Shown piece by piece: positions 11,991-24,101 of a DNA stretch of 64,000 nt. The notes under the pieces were generated by a model. That model made no database searches. It saw only the letters and a program-made list of their open reading frames with translations, and was not told the origin of the DNA. The stretch is from assembly GCA_018417955.1 (NCBI GenBank), contig JACTVC010000029.1, forward strand, positions 620,001 through 684,000. Reading direction: 5' to 3'. Positions within the stretch are counted from its first letter, which is position 1. Each line of letters opens with the position of its first letter. The DNA is from Laccaria trichodermophora. Lineage: Eukaryota; Basidiomycota; Agaricomycetes; Agaricales; Hydnangiaceae. The position numbers were made by a program, and so were the translations under genes.

Positions 11991-12150
11991 AGAGAAGAAC
12001 AATGGATGCGGTTGTTTGGCTCTGCCATCGAGTTTGTTTGTTAGGATCCAAAGGGGATGATGCAGCACAGGATCTTTGTCTCGAACGTTGTTATGAGTGC
12101 AAGTATCTCCACAACTTCTCCTCGAAAATCGATGCTAACACGTGCTATAG

Positions 12151-14587
12151 TCCGACACGTCAAAGTACAATCAATTCACGAACCTATTCTGTAACCTCAA
12201 AAGCTCGTCTAGTGGCAGGGAACGACAGAAACAATGGTTAGACGCGCTAGGCAACCCGGTCCGTTCTTCTCCTTCCGTTTTCCCTTTAGATGCAAGGCTG
12301 ACGTTGTGAATCGTGGTAGACATGTGAATCCTGTGCCCAGGACCCAACTAAACGGATATGCGACGTCGAGCGAGTCGCGTGTAAAGGGTGTAAAGACCGA
12401 CATCGTTCGTGTCCGCGGTTCATCAAGTTCATGATGGAGACTATCACTGCGGATCTGGGCATCTCGAATGAGACGTATGAGAAGTATCGAATCAACTTTA
12501 CGAGGAAAGGTGGAGGAGGGGCTGCGCCGAGTACTAGGAAGAGTTCGTCGAGGAAGGCGAAGGAGAGGAAGGTGAAGGATAGGGAGAGGAGGTCTGCGAG
12601 GTCTGCGTCTATGGCTGCGGCCAAGAATCAACAGAAAGGACAAGCCGTTGCTGGAACGTCCGTGTCTGCGTCGGCTGGACCACTCCATGTTCCTGGATTC
12701 GAGTCGGATTTGGAGAGTCTGTCAGATTTGGATGACGAAGAAGACGATCATCCTCCCTCGACTTCCGCTGCGATCCTATCGACATCTAGAGCACCCAACA
12801 ACATTAAATTGCCACCATCACGTACACCCGGCAGCCATCTCACCCGGGAAGGATGGTCTCAGTTATGCCTCAGCATGTCCGCCTCTCTCGACAACGTTTC
12901 TCGTACCAAGAGCTCCGTCCCCCCAACTCCCTCCTCCGGCGCCGTCGTCACCCGCAACCGCAGCACTACCGCCCAGGAACTAGCAGGCCCTGGCGTGAAA
13001 CGCCCAACTTTCCTTCCTCCCCCTCCTCCTCGCACACCCGTCAATGGAGCTATCACTCCCGTCGACCTCAAACGTAGAATCCAAGAACTCGAATCGACGC
13101 TGAAAGAGCGGGACAGGGCCCTCAAGAAACAGCACGAAGATCGTGTAAGAGGGGATGCTCGTGTGCGGCTACTCGAGGGTCAACTAAGGGACTCGGATAA
13201 GCGTCTGGAGGAGTGTACCGCCCGACTTAATGAAGGAGGGCTTGAGGAACGCGATGCGCTCCTTAAAGAGCGTGAGGCCCGTGTGCAGGAGCTTGATCAG
13301 CTTCTGAAAGAACGGGATACGAGGCTTGAAGAGCTGGAGTCTCGTGTCGAGGGGCTGCATGCTCGTCTTCAAGACCCATCGACAAAGGGAGACGAGCGTC
13401 TTCGTGAACGGGATGCGCGTATCGAGGAGCTTGAAGCCAGGCTTGAACAGAGGCGGGATTCGTGGATTTCAGAAGAACGCGATAAGCTCTCTGCCCGTGT
13501 TAAAGAGCGGGAACTGCGTCTCAAGGAACGGGACGCTCGTATCCTCGAACAAGACGTTCAAATTCAGGATCTCACTAATCGCTTATCGGAACGTCGCGAA
13601 GACGAGAACCGCGTGTTGGATGCGCGGAGGGTGGAGGATCTCGAGAGAAGGTTACGCATCCAGGAACAGTTGAGGATACAGGAGGAGAGGATGAGGATTG
13701 AGGAGGGGAGGTTGTATCGGCTTAGGGTGGATGAGTTGGAGGGGATGGTGAGGAAACGCGGGGAGGGGACGTTGATGTGTGAGGTTGGGATTCAAGTTCA
13801 AGCTGATGATTCCCCACACCCACACGACGAAGAACTCGACGACCGCGAGAAAGATATCGGATCTAGGGAACAGGAATGTGCGCAGCGCGAACTTGAAGTG
13901 CGTGACCGGGAAAAGGGGGTCAAGGAGCGCGAGAGGGGGGTCAAAGAGCGCGAAAAGGATATGAGGGAGAAGGAACGTGAAATTCGAGAGAGGGAGAAGG
14001 AGACGCGGGAAAAGGAAAAGGAGAGGAGGGAGAGGGAGAAGGGTGTTGGGAGGCTTGATATGGGACGGTATACGCCTGTTGCGTTGGATGAAGATGGGGA
14101 GAGGGAATTGAGGGAGTTGAAAGACGAGATGGATGGTCAGTTTTCTTTCGTCTTTTTTTCTGAAGCTAACTGAAGCGGTGCAGCGCTGAAATCGTCAAGG
14201 TTCAGACAAACGATTCTAACGCACGGCGTGCAAGTCTTACTCCTCAAGCTTCTTTCCGACCTAGAAACAAACTCGAGCGAAATGGGCCGAAGTCGTGTTC
14301 AACGACGGCTTTCCGAGATCCAGAAACAACTGGGCAGCGTGATGATTGCGGGGGTGGAGACGGATATGGAGAGGAGTGAGTATATGGAACGGTTGGATGC
14401 TGTTGCTGTTGTGAATGGGGGAACGACGGCGAGGGGGGAGAGCGCGAGTACCGCGGGAGGTGGGAAGAGGAAGAGGAGGGCAGCGGCGGAGGGCGAGGGG
14501 GAGGGGGAGGAGGGAAGGAGGAGCGGGAAAAAGGCAAAGGGGGGTCAGTCGAGTTCGAGCTCGCTGAACCTACCGTTTGGTGTGTGA
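12151..14587 (+). CDS. Cysteine-cluster / coiled-coil protein, nuclear-type
   Basis: Exons 12151-12258, 12320-14135 and 14184-14587 (introns 61 and 48 nt) give 775 residues in one frame; a further 5' exon is likely because the first exon opens at a tatag acceptor with no ATG. Near residue 37 lies a cysteine-rich cluster: TCESCAQ, RICD, VACKGCKDRHRSC, resembling the zinc-binding cluster of Agaricomycete proteins that precede such coiled coils. Residues ~270-590 are a long charged coiled coil (repeated LKERDARIQELE-type heptads). Then a conserved-looking helical piece (HGVQVLLLKLLSDLE) and a basic C-terminal tail (GKRKRRAAAEG, SGKKAKGG) that fits a nuclear localisation signal. Inference: a nuclear DNA- or chromatin-associated scaffold. 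The arrangement is recurrent in Agaricomycetes but has no assigned function that I know of. Confidence 0.7.
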
Positions 14588-14901
14588 TTACCTGGTGTTA
14601 ACTTCTACATTTCGGTTAGCTATTTGACAATGTATTGAATAAATGATGGCGTTTAGAAAATGTTGTAAGTGGTGACATCGTGCGATAAGCATTTGGAGGC
14701 CCAAAAATGGGAGCCAGCTCCCCAATTACTTTCAACCTCTAACCCTCCCTCCTTAGTGCATCATCTCGCATCAATGAACCAAAGTACTGTAGAGATAGTA
14801 TCCTTCTCGAAACTTTCGGCACATGAAATTTAATATCTCGCTCTGGATTCAATGTACAATAATTCTTGCGCTACTAGTACACGTCAAAAATCGGTCGCCA
14901 A
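14588..14901. other. Convergent intergenic region
   Basis: About 310 bp between two convergent stop codons. Contains AT-rich stretches at 14630-14670 and 14820-14870 that could serve 3' end formation of the two genes. Nothing else seen. Confidence 0.4.
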
Positions 14902-17900
14902 TCAGGGCTTGCACTTCGGCTTATGTGCCTTCCAGTCCTTCTTCTGACACTCTGAGGAACAATATCGCACCTTCTGGCACCCCGCGCATACTTTGATCTT
15001 CGGTTTCCCTTTCCTTCTGCACACACGACACTTGTGAGCGTCCGGATCCTGACCCACAGTCTCAAGATAAGACACCGCGAACAATGGCGAAAGCGCAATC
15101 CGGGTGACGTATGGTGCGAATGTCTTCCATAGTTCGACTTTATGCATCCCTTCGACGTCCTTCCCTCTTCCGCAACTACACAGTGGGTCTGCCTCCATAT
15201 CCTCTGTGAGTGGGATGCGGCCTTGAGCGATATATTCACAATTCGCCCCATGCGTCCAGGAAGACCGGCACCTCTCCACAAAGGCGGGCAAGAGCTGCTT
15301 CCATGCCTGCATCTCGCCTTCGAGCACACCAATATAGCTCATTTTCCCTTGGTGAACCAGCTTCGCGAAAGGCTTCTCATTCTCCATTATTATCCTCGCT
15401 GTCAGAGGGAGGATGTACCCGTCGCAGATAAGTGTATGAGCCGCCAGGTCGTAACGAAGTTCATCGACAAAGATGCAGGTATCGCATTTATTTGTCTTCT
15501 TATCGCGGAGAGCAAATAGACGATGCACAGAACCACCTTGGATGCCTGAGGCGCCAACGAAAATAGACTGGAGGCTGTCTTTGACGAACATGAGAGTGTC
15601 AACTTGGTGTTTCTTCCTGAGTGATAGTTCGCGAGCGGACATTGTGAAGGCGACGTGGGGGGTGAGCCATTCCTTAATATTTCTGGCCTTGACGTCAAGG
15701 ACGGGCAAGGCAGACAGATTAACCCGATGGATGCTCCATGTATGGAGCAGTCCTTTCGAGTTGATGACGGGAAACGGATTCAGCTTCATTCCATCCGGCA
15801 TGAGTGATCTGGAGGTCGGTACAACGACCTTATAAGGCGGAAGCGGAAGTTCAGACGTAGAACTTCAAGAATCAGTGATAAATATGTACGTACCTCAATA
15901 TATCGTGACTTCCGAGCGAGCCGCAGCCGATGCCCACTGCCAGCGACAGGGAAAGGATACACTATATCCTGGGTTTGGTCACCCAGTGCAACTCTCATGA
16001 TACAAGGAGAGAGCTGCGTGATTTGCGAACGACTTTACCGCCGGCTTCACTGAACAGCCGCGCAGAGTCCTCGTTGGTGATAGACACCCGTGCAGTCAAA
16101 GACGTGATCAATTCGCACTGCTCATCCAACTCGACAGACGCAGCCCCAGATTCGCCGATCTGAGACAATACACCTGGCTCTTTACGGGCTAATGATTCAG
16201 AGGGATATCTCGAGGGCAAGGGGTGTTCAGGGAGGACGTGAACAAGGGTCTTGTCCATCAATTTGGCGCTAAATACACGGAGAGTGAGACCCAGCGTCTT
16301 GATGAGGGTTGCACATGCAAGAGGCGTATTGCGAACGCCGAAGCCGATGCTGAGCTGCTCTGGGGGCTCTGCACAAAGAAGCCAGGAAGGTGCAACGAAG
16401 GATGCAACAAGCGATGAGCTTCCTGCCCAACCCCTCGTATCCTCTTCAAAAATAACATGTGGACGAGATTTCGTTCCCATGGGAATCGCTCGTCCAAATG
16501 CAACGTGTACGGCGGTGAATATGTTATGGTGGCGCACACCCAAAATGTCGCACTGCAGCGGTGGAGAGCCAATTTCCTCGGGCTTCGAGTTTTCTAGCAC
16601 AGAAAGTTTCTCGCGGGGGACGACGAGAACAATGCGCACAAGACCAGGAACTGTGTCCCAAAGTGAAAACCGTCCGATCTTCGGAGTCGGCATATGGAAG
16701 AACGAGGCCTTAAACACACTGTGCCGATGTAACTGCCCACAAAAATCTTGGTAGTGCAGCGTGTCCATTGACTCGATCGACCAAGCGGCGAGTTGGAGCG
16801 ATATGAACCGCTCCATGACACGAGTCCATGAATCCTCAGAGGGCAGAAGCCTACGGCGGATGAGCTGCAGCAAGAGGACAAAGGATTCTCGACTGTAATG
16901 CGCAAAACTCGTGGCATTAATTGCTTTGGACACATTCTTCTGATTGGCAGCCCAGAACGTCTTTGAGGTCTCTTGCTCGAAGAGGGACTGGTAGATGTCA
17001 TAAAGCAAGGTCCCCAGCTGATGTTCATCAAACACAGGAGACGAGATATTAGCCGTCTGAGAGGCAATTGTATCTCCGGAAGTGGGAGCTTTCCAAGTCG
17101 TAGCCTGTTGAAACTGCGATATATTTCTTTCTTGTTTCGACTGCTTGTGCATAATCAGCTCATGTGTGTTGGATCGACTGGAAAATCCACAGAGATAATC
17201 AACTGGAGATAAACCGATGAGAAGACCAATGACAGAGAGGTCAGCGTGGAGTTGTTCTGTAAATTCCTTCGTCGCGGAGTCCTGCCCAAGGAAAAGAAGT
17301 GATTCGGTATATAGGACACTGGATGGTTCACGCGAGAGGAGGGGTAAAGATGTAACGAGGACGTTCAGCAATCCAATGTGATCCTCCAGGTTGGATGTAT
17401 GGATGACATTGAAGTTCACAGGAGCTCCACCGGGAGCAGATGTATAGTACTCATCTCCACTGAGCTGTATCAACTGCGTCTTCCACTGTGCCACGGGGAT
17501 GCCCGGGTTGAGTATGCCCACGTCACCAAACGCGCGAAGCGCACGGCAAACGGCGGTAGCTTCGCCGACGAAAAAGCGGATGATGGGTGGAGAACTGGAG
17601 GATAATGAGTCGAGATAAGAGGAACACCAACCCGCGAATTCTTGATTTGCCGCCTTCACGACTTCCATCATAGATACTGCAGATTTCGCGTTGCCGAATA
17701 AAGGAGCAAGATGAAAGAGGTTCAAGGGATCAGTTCCATAATGGACCGAGCAGCCTTCTCCGCCCAAAGAATAGACAAAGGTCGGGTTCAGTAATGTCGC
17801 AGCGGCAATTCTCTTTCCGTCCACAAAGGTTACACCTGTCTTCCAATAGTTCCTGAAGTGTTCCGGAATGATCGTGAACCCGCGGAATCGAAGAGGTCCC

Positions 17901-18600
17901 AGGGAACGAGTAGCCGTGTTTGTGCCTTCCTTTGAATTCTTTTTGGATAGTCTATCAAACGCATCGTGTATGGGTGCGAGTCGCGAATTCGGTAACTCTT
18001 CCATGCCAACATATAGCATCCAATGACGTCTAAGTTCCTTCAGGGTGTAGTCGGTAGACATCTTGACGAATGGCGCGTATGGGGAGACCTTCCATTTCTG
18101 GGCGGTCTCTGAGTGTTCAATTAGCTTCTTGCATTGATCGATGAGGGCGGTATGTGAATCTTTGTCCAAGCGAAAATGAAAGAACATGTTCCAAATCGTG
18201 GCGTATGGTTGGCGATCAGCGATCATGGTCAATAACAGCACATTCCGGGCTACAAGGTAAGAGAATTAATTAGTGAATTGGTTGGTGAAAATTGCACGGC
18301 GATAACCAGTCTACCTAACACGGCCGGATCGAAATCACAGCAAGTAAAGTCCAGAGCGCGGCCAGCTGTATGTGGGATGGAAGATCAGTTCATCAACATA
18401 GCTTGGATGACGCAGTGAAAGTACGAACAGTTTCGAGGCTCGGTGAAAATTGTATGCAGAACGTTGCGTGGGTCACCACAACCCAAAAGTAAGATACGGG
18501 CAGGCTCTTCCAGGGCAAGATCTGCAGTCAAAGATACCGCGCTCGTATTTCCTATGGCGTAGAAGAAGTACTTGGATGGCCAGATAAGTAGATTAGCCAT
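14902..18600 (-). CDS. DUF4470 / MYND zinc finger protein
   Basis: Five exons (18600-18429, 18365-18315, 18249-15996, 15960-15894, 15828-14902) give 1156 residues; all phases agree. Introns are 63, 65, 35 and 65 nt; the 35-nt one (15995-15961) is at the lower limit for fungi. N-terminus (residues 1-85) matches DUF4470: FFYAIGNTSAV, LLLGCGDPRNVLHTI, then DFTCCDFDPAVLARN. C-terminus is a MYND finger: CRVCRRKG, VCAGCQ, VRYCSSECQ, DWKAHKPKC. Between them are about 950 residues of irregular helical sequence. Proteins of this layout form a large family in mushrooms, often many per genome; the DUF4470 part resembles a nucleotide- or methyl-donor-binding fold edge, but no reaction is established. Likely a cytosolic or nuclear interaction protein. 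Confidence 0.85.
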
Positions 18601-20712
18601 CGTCGACACAGAGAGATGAGCGCCTGTTGTAAGGAAGGTGTGTCAACATCGAACCACGCTTCGTTGGGTCAGGTGACCTTCGAGCCGACGAAGTGGTCTC
18701 GAAGGGTTGGTTGTCCACAGCGCACCTACCAGGTCCGTTAGCTTCAGCCAATAGGTCAGTAAATATTCACTGCTGGAAGTTTGACAGGATTCCGTATATC
18801 TACAGATACAAGAATCACAGGTCATTTGGGGGGGGCGGATGGGTGTTGCCAATGGAACCAGGGATTCTGAGTTCTTTCCGAAGCTATACAACGGAGAACG
18901 CCTTCAGGACCTTACGACCCAGCAAAAGAAATAGAAATTCTCACATCTCGAAGCAAAACCCTGGGTAGGGATGAAAAGGCCGCCGATGAAGAGAGCCTCT
19001 GCATGGGATAGTCATTGAGCGAGACTCATCACGCCTGACGCAGCATCGAGTAAGGAGCGAAAAAGGGAGGATCTGACAAAGGTTGGATACCGGTGGTAGA
19101 TACAACATGTGCCCGAGGCTCGACACAGTGCAGATAAATTCTCCCGTTGATCGTCGTATTCACCTCCCCGCTCTGTGTCCTGCAAGCCCTCATCAAGATC
19201 GTCCCATCTGAAAGGAATCCAAAATAAACCAAACTTGCCTTAACCAGAATATACACCGAGTGCGTCTTTGGGTTCGAAGGCATCTTCGTGAGCGCCCATC
19301 CTACTAGAGTCTGCGTCCGAAAATGCTAAAGCGTCCACGATCGCGCCCTGGTGGGCTTCGGGCGGTAGAGATGATCGGTTTGAAGAGTCGTGTCAGGCTT
19401 CGCGCAAGCAGGCTCTTGAGATGACGGCCTTCCATACAAACTTGTAATCACATGAGTCCTTTTCTGCACCTCGAACATCAGTATTCTTCTCCGTGGAACG
19501 AAAACAAAACGCACCTTCACCACAATCTGCCCCTTATCCCCCGGGGACGGGCACCATTTTCATCTGCAGCCGGATCTCCTGCGCCGAGGGTGATGCAGAT
19601 TTCCAATGCTGGAGCGCAAGGTCCGAGGATCCGTCTCTGAAACCCGCCTCTTGAGTCCTAGCACAGCAGGAGCTTCTGGAACGCGATATTGGATTGAGTC
19701 ACTGCAGAAGTGAGGGCGTGAAAGATGGGTGATGGCTGGGCTGAGGAAAACTGTGGTGCGGTCGGAGCCAAGTCAGAGCTGCTGTGGTAGTTCATTTGTG
19801 CTTGCAGTGGCATTCTGTATTCGTGGCATTCTGTATTCGTGGCACCCTGGTTTCAGATACACAATGATACTGTTAGTTGACTGTTAGCCAAACTCGAAAA
19901 TGCAATAGCGGAAGACGAGTTGTGATCCGAGTTGATTGTTTGGCGGAGGTCGTCGGGCCGGCTCGTCCCGCGCCTTTGTCATCTGAGTTCATCCACTTCA
20001 CTCAAGTCGATATTTACTCGATCCTCACCTTCATATTTCAAAACGTTCTTCCCAAACCACTTTTCAGCGCGCCGGCGCCTCACCTCCCAAATGCCATCTC
20101 GGCGGCCAAGCAATTCGGATCTCATGCACTGACAAGCCTTACGGACGCATATCGATGGGAAACGAGAGAGCTGTGAGAACATGGGGTGTTCGCTCAATGA
20201 GGTGCACTCTAAGTATCATACATTCTACCATGTGGAGCCTATCCATAACCTCCCACCTACCCGACGCTCTCTTTATTCCTTGTTCCCATCACTCTTGTTA
20301 AAATTTCCAACCACATGGTTAGTACAATTATCTATTCCTTTATTTCCTTCCTTCCTGCACATTCCTGCTACTGTCCGATCTTATTGCCATTCTCCCCTTT
20401 TTGAGACGGCTTTCGTTGACGGTCCGTTATTTTTGCCTTTCCGTGGACTTCATAACATGACCTTTCGCTATTTATCTTCGACGGCCAGGGCCCTTTCCCT
20501 TCTCACAATCAAATGCGCGTTCATCCGACGCGGCTTGAGCGAGCTTGGTTGTAGAAGTCTCGATAATTTACCCAGAACCACGGTGGATAAGCAGAGCAGC
20601 GTCTAGTCAAGGTACTTATCTGGGTTTTGACGAAGGAAAGCAATTCACACTGTTGAGTATAGTATAAAACGCACCTGTCGATCGGATCGGATATTCTACA
20701 CCACCCTCCGTC
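18601..20712. other. Intergenic or unresolved, 2.1 kb
   Basis: No full gene could be built. A possible minus-strand coding remnant covers about 19283-19032: a short exon ending HSVYIL, a 37-nt candidate intron, and a frame beginning near DGTILMRACRTQSG and ending MLRQA then stop; upstream pieces at 19523-19326 do not join in frame. The stretch 20200-20420 is pyrimidine-rich on the plus strand and could belong to the aquaporin promoter. A short direct repeat (gcattctgtattcgtgg twice) is at 19811-19844. Confidence 0.35.
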
Positions 20713-22210
20713 ATGTCCTCTACTCCAGCCATCCACTTGCGCGACGTGAAAAAGCGTGCTGGAGTCTTGAACACATGGGAGAGGGTACGGAACAAACCCC
20801 AGGTGCACTGGGCGATGGAGTGTTTCGCTGAAGCTGTGAGTAATAAATCCATCGCCTCTATGATGATGCGAATCTGAAATGAGCTTCCACATATAGTTGG
20901 GCGTCTTTTTCTACGTGTACTTTGGCAAGTCCAAACGAGCGTCCGAGATTCACGCATACTCTTATTGCATGGTGAAATAGGACTCGAGTCGGATCTACCG
21001 CAGCTTGGGTGATTGGGAATATCTTGAACCAGTCTGGGCTCTCCTGTACGATGCCTTACCGTTTTTCAACGACAATTGCGGGATTGACAGGTTGATTGAC
21101 GCAACTAGCTGTCTTTCAGATCGGTTTTGCCTACGGATTTGTCATTTTATTTTCCATCGGTGTCTGTGCAGCTACTTCTGGCGGATACTTCAACCCGTGT
21201 GTTACCATCGCATTCACGATATTCAGAGGCTTTTCACCCCTGAAGGCTGTCAGGTACTGGCTTGTATGCATTTCGAGCGCGGACCAAGTTGAGCATTGAC
21301 AATTTCTTAGATATATCATTGCGCAAATTTTTGGAGCTTACATTGCGTCCGCCCTTGTATACAATCAATGGAAGGTCCTTATCGAGGAGTCGGAACTTCT
21401 CTTGAAACAAGCTGGCGTCTACGAAACAACGGTTTTCACGCCCAATGGTCCGGCCGGAATCTTCGCTCTTTACCTTCTTCCTGGAGCGCAAACTTTGCCT
21501 CGCGCTTTTCTCAATGAATTCGTTAATGTAAGAGGTCGCTACTAATGGGCAAAAAAGGTCGAAAGCTCACCCATTCATTCAGTGTTTTGTGCTCGCCTTG
21601 GTTATCTGGGCTCCTACTAGTTTCATGATTCCACCCGTTATGGCTCCTTTCATCATCGCTGCGGCATAGTAGGTGACTTGTTTGGCAGGCGGACTTTGGT
21701 TTGATGAATTTACTTTTTAGCGCTGGCGCTATCTGGGGTTATGCGGCTCCTGCGAATAAGTCATAGGTGGTAAAAATTATCCTGACGCTGACCTTGACAT
21801 CCTCGCAGTTTCTTTGAATTCGGCCCGTGACATTGGTGGCCGTTTGTTCGCATTGACCATCTGGGGAAAGTCAGGTAAGAACATCGTACCCGTCCCGTCC
21901 TATATGTCACTCTCAAAACCGTTTCAGCTGCGGGAGGATCCTACTCGGCAATAGCGGCACTTGTCAACATTCCAGCCACTTTGCTCGCTGCGGTCATCTA
22001 TGAGCTGTTCCTCGTGGATTCTGATCGAGGTTTGTCACGTTGATTCAATTAAATGCTGCGATACTTACTTTTTTTTCGCTTTCAGCCGTAGCTGGCTCAC
22101 ATTTTGAGTTCATGAACGTCGTAGCAAACCACCGAAGGCATCGTCATCAGGCCGAGGATGACAACCATGTTGATGCTGATGACATGGCATCGCAAGAGAA
22201 ACCTGTATGA
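20713..22210 (+). CDS. Aquaporin / MIP-family channel with atypical selectivity motifs
   Basis: Ten exons (20713-20835, 20897-20924, 20989-21045, 21109-21253, 21311-21537, 21593-21668, 21721-21755, 21809-21874, 21928-22029, 22086-22210) give 327 residues, all in phase. Six membrane helices are visible, e.g. GVFFYVYF, QIGFAYGFVILFSIG, CFVLALVIWAP. Family: tetrameric plasma-membrane or internal channel for water, glycerol or small solutes. The two pore half-helices normally carry NPA; here they are NPC (SGGYFNPCVTIAF) and NSA (LNSARDIGGR), variants met in some fungal MIPs, which should alter pore selectivity. The C-terminal tail is His/Asp-rich and cytosolic. Oddities: exon 2 needs a GC-AG intron (20925), and exon 7 needs either an AT-AG intron (21756, ataagt) or a canonical donor at 21738 that removes six residues. 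Confidence 0.85.
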
Positions 22211-22654
22211 GCAAGCTACTGGAAACAGTGATGCCCATAAAGACTCACAGGCTTAATTAAACGCTTTTCTTTGCTGTAAAGAATTTGATTGCTGGCATGC
22301 GTTTAAAACTAATGTGGAGAATACTTATTATTACTTTTGTGTTTAAACTTGGTAAAAACACGTTTAACGCACTGGCACGCGTCTGGCCTCGCGCACTTGC
22401 GAGACCTAAGCGTGTTCGTGAAATAATAAGCGCATGACCAGAAAAAAGTGGCGTCACGTACCAAGCACTGAGTATTGGATATTGAGCGTTGACGTTGAAC
22501 TTCAGAGGGCGGGAAAGCCAATATATTCAAACTGGTCGACGCGGTCGGCTGTTGACGCGACCCCATCTCCCCGGGTGGCGTCGAGCTAGGTGAGATGAAG
22601 GTGTCAAAGGTCGGGTAAATGTAGAGACAAGATAAAGTCCGAGAGACATTGAAA
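22211..22654. other. Intergenic
   Basis: About 440 bp downstream of the aquaporin. AT-rich at first (22250-22350), then mixed. No gene seen; the final 60 bp begin the tandem unit that contains the tRNA-like sequences. Confidence 0.4.
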
Positions 22655-22745
22655 ATCGTCCCGAGTCGAATGGGAACTCTCTAGCTGAAACTGGCTGGAG
22701 TGCTTCAGATTATGTAGATGTGCGAGCCGTTACACCACTAGATCG
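22655..22745 (-). repeat. tRNA-like repeat, copy a
   Basis: The most diverged of four tandem tRNA-like units. On the minus strand it keeps the D-arm part (gtgtaacggctcgcac) and a T-arm hairpin around attcgact (the Pol III B-box position), but acceptor and anticodon stems no longer pair well. Probably a decayed tRNA-derived SINE monomer. Confidence 0.45.
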
Positions 22746-22836
22746 TTGTCAGTAGCTGGAGAAGGCGGGTTAAAGAGCTAAAGACCAGGTGAAGTAGAGG
22801 CAAGCCGTTGAATTAAAAAGTTCCACCACCAAACAT

Positions 22837-22929
22837 GACCTAGTCCTGAATCGAACAGGCTTTCTGTCCGAACCACGGTCCACAGTTCTGGAAATTGTCC
22901 AGCTGTGTGAGCCGTTACACCGTTAGGCC
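22837..22929 (-). repeat. tRNA-like repeat, copy b
   Basis: Minus strand starts GGCCTAA and ends TAGGTC, which pair as an acceptor stem (one G-U). The D-arm (GTG...CAC) and a T-arm, cctg-ttcgatt-cagg, are intact. The anticodon region is enlarged and a ccgtggttcgg hairpin sits where a long variable arm would be. Not a standard tRNA; a Pol III derived repeat is the best reading. Confidence 0.5.
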
Positions 22930-23021
22930 GTTATGCATAGCTGGGGAAGGTACTATAAAGTCATGGTCGGGTATAGCCTTCGCCCAAAAAGGATTTTGTT
23001 GGAGTAGTTGTCTGACATATT

Positions 23022-23103
23022 GGCCTATTCCTGAATCGAACAGAATGTCTCTGGCTGAAGTTACGGATTCTCCAGATGTGCGAGCCGTTTACACCGCTAG
23101 GCC
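23022..23103 (-). repeat. tRNA-like repeat, copy c (best fold)
   Basis: 82 nt. Acceptor GGCCTA pairs perfectly with TAGGCC; D-stem GTG/CAC; anticodon stem TCTGG/CCAGA with a 17-nt loop (long enough for a small intron); T-stem TTCTG/CAGGA around ttcgatt. All four arms of a cloverleaf are present but no anticodon is obvious and the loop is non-standard, so I do not call an isotype. Confidence 0.55.
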
Positions 23104-23187
23104 GTCGTCCATAGCTGACGAAGGTCGGGTAAAGTCTATGAGGGATCTGTCCGTAAAATTGAAGGTTCTGCACCTGTATCACACAAT

Positions 23188-23278
23188 GACCTAGTCCCGA
23201 CTCGTCGAACAGGATCTCTCTGGGTGAAGGGACCACGATATTCCCCAGATGTGTGCGCCATTACACTACTGGGTAGCC
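23188..23278 (-). repeat. tRNA-like repeat, copy d
   Basis: Fourth unit. Anticodon stem TCTGGG/CCCAGA is preserved; the T-arm keeps ttcga; acceptor ends only partly pair. Units a-d recur every ~160-190 bp with shared flanking sequence (agctg..gaaggtcgggtaaag), so they form a tandem array. Confidence 0.45.
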
Positions 23279-24101
23279 TTAATCGAGGCTGGGTAAGTCG
23301 TGTTGCTTGGAGAGTTATCGAAGGCAAGTTACTGCGGTAGTTGTCCCAAAGCACAGCGGCAGCTAGACTCGGATGTGAGAGTGATGTCTTACATAAGCAG
23401 CGAAAATACTTCAAATGATTATTTTGTCCACTACCTTGAACAACGATTCCTCAGTGCAAAATTTCGTTTTTCCCCTTGACAGGCAACAACGAACGCGTTT
23501 ATGAAGCTCTCAAGTTCATATCTCCTAACGCTCATCCCATGGTTCCTTAACATCGTGTGATTGCCTCGTCCGGCACAATATCTTCTCGTGGACCTGGAAC
23601 CGATGGCGCCCAGCGCCCTTCATCCTCATCATCATCCACGACCTCGAAAGGCCACCGCCGACTCTCTTCTTCGTCCACCCAAACCTCAGATATGGCAGGG
23701 AGCCAGCGCCGCTTCGTCCTGGAAGAGCATAACGCGGCTTGCGCTTAAAGTTGGAGGGAGCATGTTGAGCGGAATCAAGTTCCTTGTGGGGATGGCAAAT
23801 GATGCTGCTGTGAAACGCGGTGGAGCGGGGGAACCACCCACCAACGACTATGGCGATTAATAGGTTGTTCTCGAGGAGCGCGCTGACGAAGGGATAGGGG
23901 CTGCTGCTGCGAATCAGGTGTTTGAGTGGGAGAGGAAGGGAGGGTATCATGCTCGAGTGGTTGATCTGGATTGGCTTACGACGATGGATGTGAAATCCTC
24001 GGGGGCAAGGTGGCATTTGGAAGGGAAGGTGCGGAAATGTACTCGCTGGAGCTACTGTAAGTCTTTCTTCCTCCTTTGTTCTCCCTCTCCACTTACGAAC
24101 G
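23279..24101. other. Intergenic, upstream of the eisosome gene
   Basis: About 820 bp. Overlapping open frames occur on both strands at 23525-24220, but none has splice support or recognisable content; composition resembles coding DNA (possibly an old gene fragment at 23560-24060). The 40 bp before the eisosome ATG are pyrimidine-rich (cttcctcctttgttctccct), as is usual before highly expressed fungal genes. Confidence 0.4.

Noticed and set aside
20181..20606. 141-codon plus-strand hydrophobic frame
   Set aside because: Follows from pyrimidine-rich promoter-like DNA; no family and no splice extension.
22837..23103. Functional tRNA genes
   Set aside because: Cloverleaf arms are present but anticodon loops are oversized and no isotype can be read; called tRNA-like repeats instead.
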